From Mycobacterium interjectum (GTDB taxonomy: Bacteria; Actinomycetota; Actinomycetes; Mycobacteriales; Mycobacteriaceae), in contig LQPB01000066.1 in NCBI GenBank assembly GCA_002102225.1, positions 1 through 64,000 of the forward strand: DNA of 64,000 bases, written 5' to 3'. Made by a program: the position numbers and the translations under genes. Positions within the stretch are counted from its first letter, which is position 1, and each line of letters starts with the position of its first letter. The notes under the pieces are model-generated. The model was not told where the DNA came from. It made no database searches and saw nothing but the letters and a program-made list of their open reading frames with translations. Positions 61,233 through 64,000 of the stretch are shown piece by piece.

Positions 61233-61675
61233 CCCGACTTATCCAGGCAGAAGGTGTATGCGTCGACTTGATTCACGGTGCGTTCGTCCTTGACCTCGCC
61301 GTTGACGATGATCCGGCAGCCGAGGGTGTCCCCGGTGCCCTGCGCCACCACGTTGCCGATCACCGCGGGCTCCGTCGTGGTGATGGTGTACGACCAGGGC
61401 AGTGGCGCGTTCTTCACTTGCTGCGGTTGAGCGTTGACGTCTAGGTAGTTGATGGTCGCCACGGCGCCCGGCGCGCCGAAGACCTCGAGGACCACCTTCT
61501 TGGGGTTGAACGGGACGATCTCGTTGGCCAGGCCGCTGTTGGCCGAGACGTTGGAGTGGGAGCCGAAGATCCCGTGCAGGCGATAGATTGCGAATCCCGT
61601 GAGCGTGACGACGAGCACCGCAACCAACGGTATCCATCCTCGCCTGACGACGGACGCAATCGAAATCCCCTTCAC
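61229..61675 (-). CDS. MmpS-family accessory protein
   Basis: 148-residue MmpS. One N-terminal membrane anchor (WIPLVAVLVVTLTGFAIYRL) is followed by a periplasmic beta-sandwich domain. VLEVFGAPGAVATINYLDV is the family signature, and two Cys (LGCRI and TFCLD) may form the conserved disulfide. It partners the MmpL downstream in export. The start is GTG 61675; its Shine-Dalgarno is weak. The stop overlaps the mmpL start (ATGA). Confidence 0.9.
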   Translation of the reverse strand: MKGISIASVVRRGWIPLVAVLVVTLTGFAIYRLHGIFGSHSNVSANSGLANEIVPFNPKKVVLEVFGAPGAVATINYLDVNAQPQQVKNAPLPWSYTITTTEPAVIGNVVAQGTGDTLGCRIIVNGEVKDERTVNQVDAYTFCLDKSG

Positions 61676-61749
61676 CCGTTGGCCTTTCGATGCTCAGGCG
61701 CCACCATCACGCTGCCGTGTTGAGCGTGATCGCTGGGTATGACCATACG

Positions 61750-61763
61750 GTACTGACCAGTAC
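61750..61763. promoter_or_regulatory. GTACTG-AC-CAGTAC palindrome between tetR and mmpS (candidate operator)
   Basis: Perfect 6-bp arms GTACTG and CAGTAC around AC lie in the 127-bp gap upstream of mmpS, about 75 bp before its GTG. Nearby CGTAC at about 61781 may be a degenerate extra half-site. The adjacent gene encodes a TetR repressor, and mycobacterial mmpS-mmpL pairs are often repressed by neighbouring TetR proteins. Binding is inferred. Confidence 0.55.
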
Positions 61764-61802
61764 TGCGCAAGAGACGGGACCGTACACTTTGCGGACCATC
61801 TA

Positions 61803-62411
61803 TCAACTGGCCTGATATCCGCTGGAACCGGTGAGTCCGGGCATGAGGAAGCCGTCCACCAGCGCTTGCACGGTGCGACGGGTAGGTGCCTCGCCGGGCA
61901 GGATGGAGCGGAAGATCAGGTAGCCGGGCAACAGGTCCCAGAGCTCGTCGGCGATGGCCTCCTCGTCGATCTCGCCGCGATCGACGGCCTGCCGCAGGAT
62001 GTGCTGGATCGCCTCCTTGCGCTGATCGAGGAACTGGTGCTGCAGGGCGTCCCGCAGGGCGGGGTCGCGCGAGACCTCGACGAGCACCGCGCGGATGGTG
62101 CCGGCGTTGAGCCGGCCCTGCTGGCAGATGGTCTCGCCGATCTGGAGCAGATCACCGCGCAACGTGCCGGTTTCCGGCGGAACCGCGACCTGGCAGATGC
62201 CCTCGATGAAGGCGGCGAGCACCAGTTCGGCTTTCGACGGCCAGCGCCGGTACACCGTGGCCTTGCTGGCCCGGGCTTCGCTGGCCACGGCGTCCACCGT
62301 CAACCCGTCGTAGCCGTGCTCCTGCAACAGCCGCAGCGTCACCGCGAGCAACTCGGCCTCGCGCGGCGACCACGGCGACGGCCCCGCGCGCCGGTCGGCT
62401 GTCTGGGGCAT
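61803..62411 (-). CDS. TetR-family repressor upstream of mmpS-mmpL
   Basis: 202-residue TetR regulator. The helix-turn-helix is TVDAVASEARASKATVYRRW (about residues 40-59). The C-terminal domain contains a TetR_C-type region (RDALQHQFLDQRKEAIQHIL). I chose ATG 62411 because AAGG sits ~10 nt upstream and the MPQTADRR start is typical; GTG 62459 is possible. It is transcribed in the same direction as mmpS, 127 bp upstream, and the palindrome at 61750 lies between them. Loss of such repressors causes efflux-based drug resistance in other mycobacteria (established for MmpS5/L5 systems); its role here is inferred. Confidence 0.88.
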   Translation of the reverse strand: MPQTADRRAGPSPWSPREAELLAVTLRLLQEHGYDGLTVDAVASEARASKATVYRRWPSKAELVLAAFIEGICQVAVPPETGTLRGDLLQIGETICQQGRLNAGTIRAVLVEVSRDPALRDALQHQFLDQRKEAIQHILRQAVDRGEIDEEAIADELWDLLPGYLIFRSILPGEAPTRRTVQALVDGFLMPGLTGSSGYQAS

Positions 62412-62511
62412 AGCGCCCACCTTAGATCCGCGGCGCCCGGGCGCGTGAGTTAAAGACACACTTGCGACACGCCGGGGATGCGTCGGTAGTCGGTCATAGA
62501 CTGGCGTCCCT

Positions 62512-64000
62512 ATGACCGGTTCGTTGCCTCCTCACGCGAGCGTTCGTCGCGAGTCGTCGTTCGTGCACCTGCATAACCACACCGAGTACTCGATGCTGGA
62601 CGGGGCCGCGAAGATCACGCCGATGCTCGACGAGGTGCAGCGGCTGGGGATGCCCGCGGTCGGGATGACCGACCACGGGAACATGTTCGGGGCCAGCGAG
62701 TTCTACAACGCGGCTACCAAGGCGGGGATCAAGCCGATCATCGGGGTGGAGGCGTACATCGCCCCGGGCTCGCGCTTCGACACCCGGCGCGTCACCTGGG
62801 GGGATCCCAGCCAGAAGGCCGACGACGTCTCCGGCAGCGGTTCCTACACGCACCTGACGATGGTGGCCGAGAACGCCACCGGCCTGCGCAACCTGTTCAA
62901 GCTGTCCTCGCTGGCGTCCTTCGAGGGCCAGCTGAGCAAGTGGTCGCGGATGGACGCCGAGCTCATCGCCGAACACGCCGAGGGCATCATCATCACCACC
63001 GGCTGCCCCTCCGGGGAGGTGCAGACCCGGCTGCGCCTGGGCCACGACCGGGAGGCGCTGGAGTCGGCCGCCAAGTGGCGCGAGATCGTCGGGCCGGACA
63101 ACTACTTCCTCGAGCTGATGGATCACGGCCTGGCCATCGAACGGCGGGTCCGCGAGGGGTTGCTCGAGATCGGCCGCAAGCTCGGGATCCCGCCGCTGGC
63201 CACCAACGACTGCCACTACGTCACCCGCGACGCCGCCCACAACCACGAGGCGCTGCTGTGCGTGCAGACCGGCAAGACGCTGTCGGATCCCAACCGGTTC
63301 AAGTTCGACGGCGACGGCTACTACCTGAAGTCGGCCGCCGAGATGCGTCAGATCTGGGACAGCGAGGTGCCCGGCGCCTGCGACTCGACGCTGTTGATCG
63401 CCGAGCGCGTCCAGCCCTACGACGAGGTGTGGGCGCCCCGCGACCGGATGCCGGTCTTCCCGGTGCCCGAGGGGCACGACCAGGCGTCGTGGCTGCGGCA
63501 CGAGGTGGACGCCGGGCTGCGCCGGCGGTTTCCCGACGGCGCGCCGGACGGTTACGCCGCCCGCGCGGAGTACGAGATCGACGTCATCTGCGGCAAGGGC
63601 TTCCCGTCGTACTTCCTGATCGTGGCGGACCTGATCAACTACGCGCGGTCGGTGGGCATTCGCGTCGGGCCGGGCCGGGGCTCGGCCGCCGGGTCGCTGG
63701 TGGCCTACGCGCTGGGCATCACCGACATCGACCCGATCCCGCACGGCCTGCTGTTCGAGCGGTTCCTCAACCCCGAGCGCACGTCGATGCCCGACATCGA
63801 CATCGACTTCGACGACCGTCGCCGCGGTGAGATGGTGCGCTACGCCGCCGACAAGTGGGGCTCCGACCGGGTGGCCCAGGTCATCACCTTCGGCACCATC
63901 AAAACCAAAGCCGCGCTGAAGGATTCGGCGCGCATCCACTACGGCCAGCCCGGCTTCGCGATCGCCGACCGGATCACCAAGGCGTTGCCGCCGCCTATCA
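62512..64000 (+). CDS. dnaE1: DNA polymerase III alpha subunit DnaE1 (5' part; continues beyond window)
   Basis: The first 496 codons are in the window, with no stop. The PHP domain begins with HLHNHTEYSMLDG (metal-binding His) and contains TDHGNMFG. In mycobacterial DnaE1 the PHP domain is the proofreading exonuclease. The catalytic Asp cluster of the palm is MPDIDIDFDDRRRG. GPGRGSAAGSLVAY is the conserved beta-binding and palm entry. It is the replicative polymerase. A TAGACT -10-like hexamer lies at 62497-62502 and the ATG at 62512, so the transcript may be near-leaderless. Mtb Rv1547 occupies the same place. Confidence 0.96.
   Translation, partial: MTGSLPPHASVRRESSFVHLHNHTEYSMLDGAAKITPMLDEVQRLGMPAVGMTDHGNMFGASEFYNAATKAGIKPIIGVEAYIAPGSRFDTRRVTWGDPSQKADDVSGSGSYTHLTMVAENATGLRNLFKLSSLASFEGQLSKWSRMDAELIAEHAEGIIITTGCPSGEVQTRLRLGHDREALESAAKWREIVGPDNYFLELMDHGLAIERRVREGLLEIGRKLGIPPLATNDCHYVTRDAAHNHEALLCVQTGKTLSDPNRFKFDGDGYYLKSAAEMRQIWDSEVPGACDSTLLIAERVQPYDEVWAPRDRMPVFPVPEGHDQASWLRHEVDAGLRRRFPDGAPDGYAARAEYEIDVICGKGFPSYFLIVADLINYARSVGIRVGPGRGSAAGSLVAYALGITDIDPIPHGLLFERFLNPERTSMPDIDIDFDDRRRGEMVRYAADKWGSDRVAQVITFGTIKTKAALKDSARIHYGQPGFAIADRITKALPPPI

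Noticed and set aside
58686..61271. 861-codon plus-strand open frame
   Set aside because: Antisense shadow of the second mmpL gene; low-complexity product and no ribosome site.

Overview
The window is a high-GC actinobacterial chromosome segment and is almost certainly from a slow-growing Mycobacterium. From memory of the M. tuberculosis (Mtb) H37Rv map, gene order follows Rv1491c to Rv1547: mutA, mutB, meaB and lipL; a glycolipid locus with fadD25, mmpL12, wbbL2, papA4 and pks5 counterparts; Rv1533, Rv1534 and Rv1535; ileS, dinX, ansA, lspA, an Rv1540 counterpart, glbN, Rv1543, Rv1544, Rv1546 and dnaE1. No database search was possible, so family names rest on motifs, length and remembered homologues. 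I see no tRNA, rRNA, transposase, phage gene or CRISPR array.

Region 1 (1-7.8 kb) holds the start of a small membrane protein, a VTT/DedA membrane protein, the methylmalonyl-CoA mutase genes mutA and mutB, their GTPase chaperone meaB, and a serine esterase. Region 2 (7.8-41.6 kb) is a surface-glycolipid locus resembling lipooligosaccharide (LOS) loci. Its left part (8.2-19.6 kb) is a patchwork of sugar genes with longer, AT-richer spacers: a nucleotide-sugar dehydrogenase, an epimerase, four methyltransferase domains (one fused to a glycosyltransferase), a GT-C-like membrane protein and an RgpF-like protein. Its right part (19.6-41.6 kb) is the conserved assembly and export core: two sister GT2 enzymes flanking a GAP-like membrane protein, an HxxxD acyltransferase, a fatty acyl-AMP ligase, MmpL12, a methyltransferase, two sister GT1 enzymes flanking a WbbL-like rhamnosyltransferase, PapA4 and a Mas-type Pks5. 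The expected product is a polymethyl-branched acylated, O-methylated oligosaccharide, probably with an acidic sugar or a sugar derived from one.

Region 3 (42.3-48.96 kb) holds an AhpD-like protein, a nitronate monooxygenase-like flavoprotein with its TetR regulator, and two riboregulated units. An M-box Mg2+ riboswitch precedes a 77-aa protein, with a previously unlisted 26-codon upstream ORF in between. An ultrashort-stem T-box precedes ileS. Region 4 (49-62.4 kb) is housekeeping and accessory: a repeat-rich anchored protein, dinX, ansA, lspA, a pseudouridine synthase, a methyltransferase where Mtb has lprI, truncated haemoglobin glbN, two SDRs, a SRPBCC protein, and an MmpS-MmpL pair with a TetR gene upstream. 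Region 5 is the first 496 codons of dnaE1.

The parts connect. MutAB interconverts succinyl-CoA and methylmalonyl-CoA, the extender used by Mas-type PKSs. FadD25 activates the starter, Pks5 builds the methyl-branched chain, PapA4 (and perhaps the second acyltransferase) esterifies it to the glycan, glycosyltransferases and methyltransferases build and decorate the sugar, and MmpL12 with the GAP-like protein should move the lipid to the surface. The variable sugar island at 8-19.6 kb is the least familiar part and the best candidate for undescribed chemistry.
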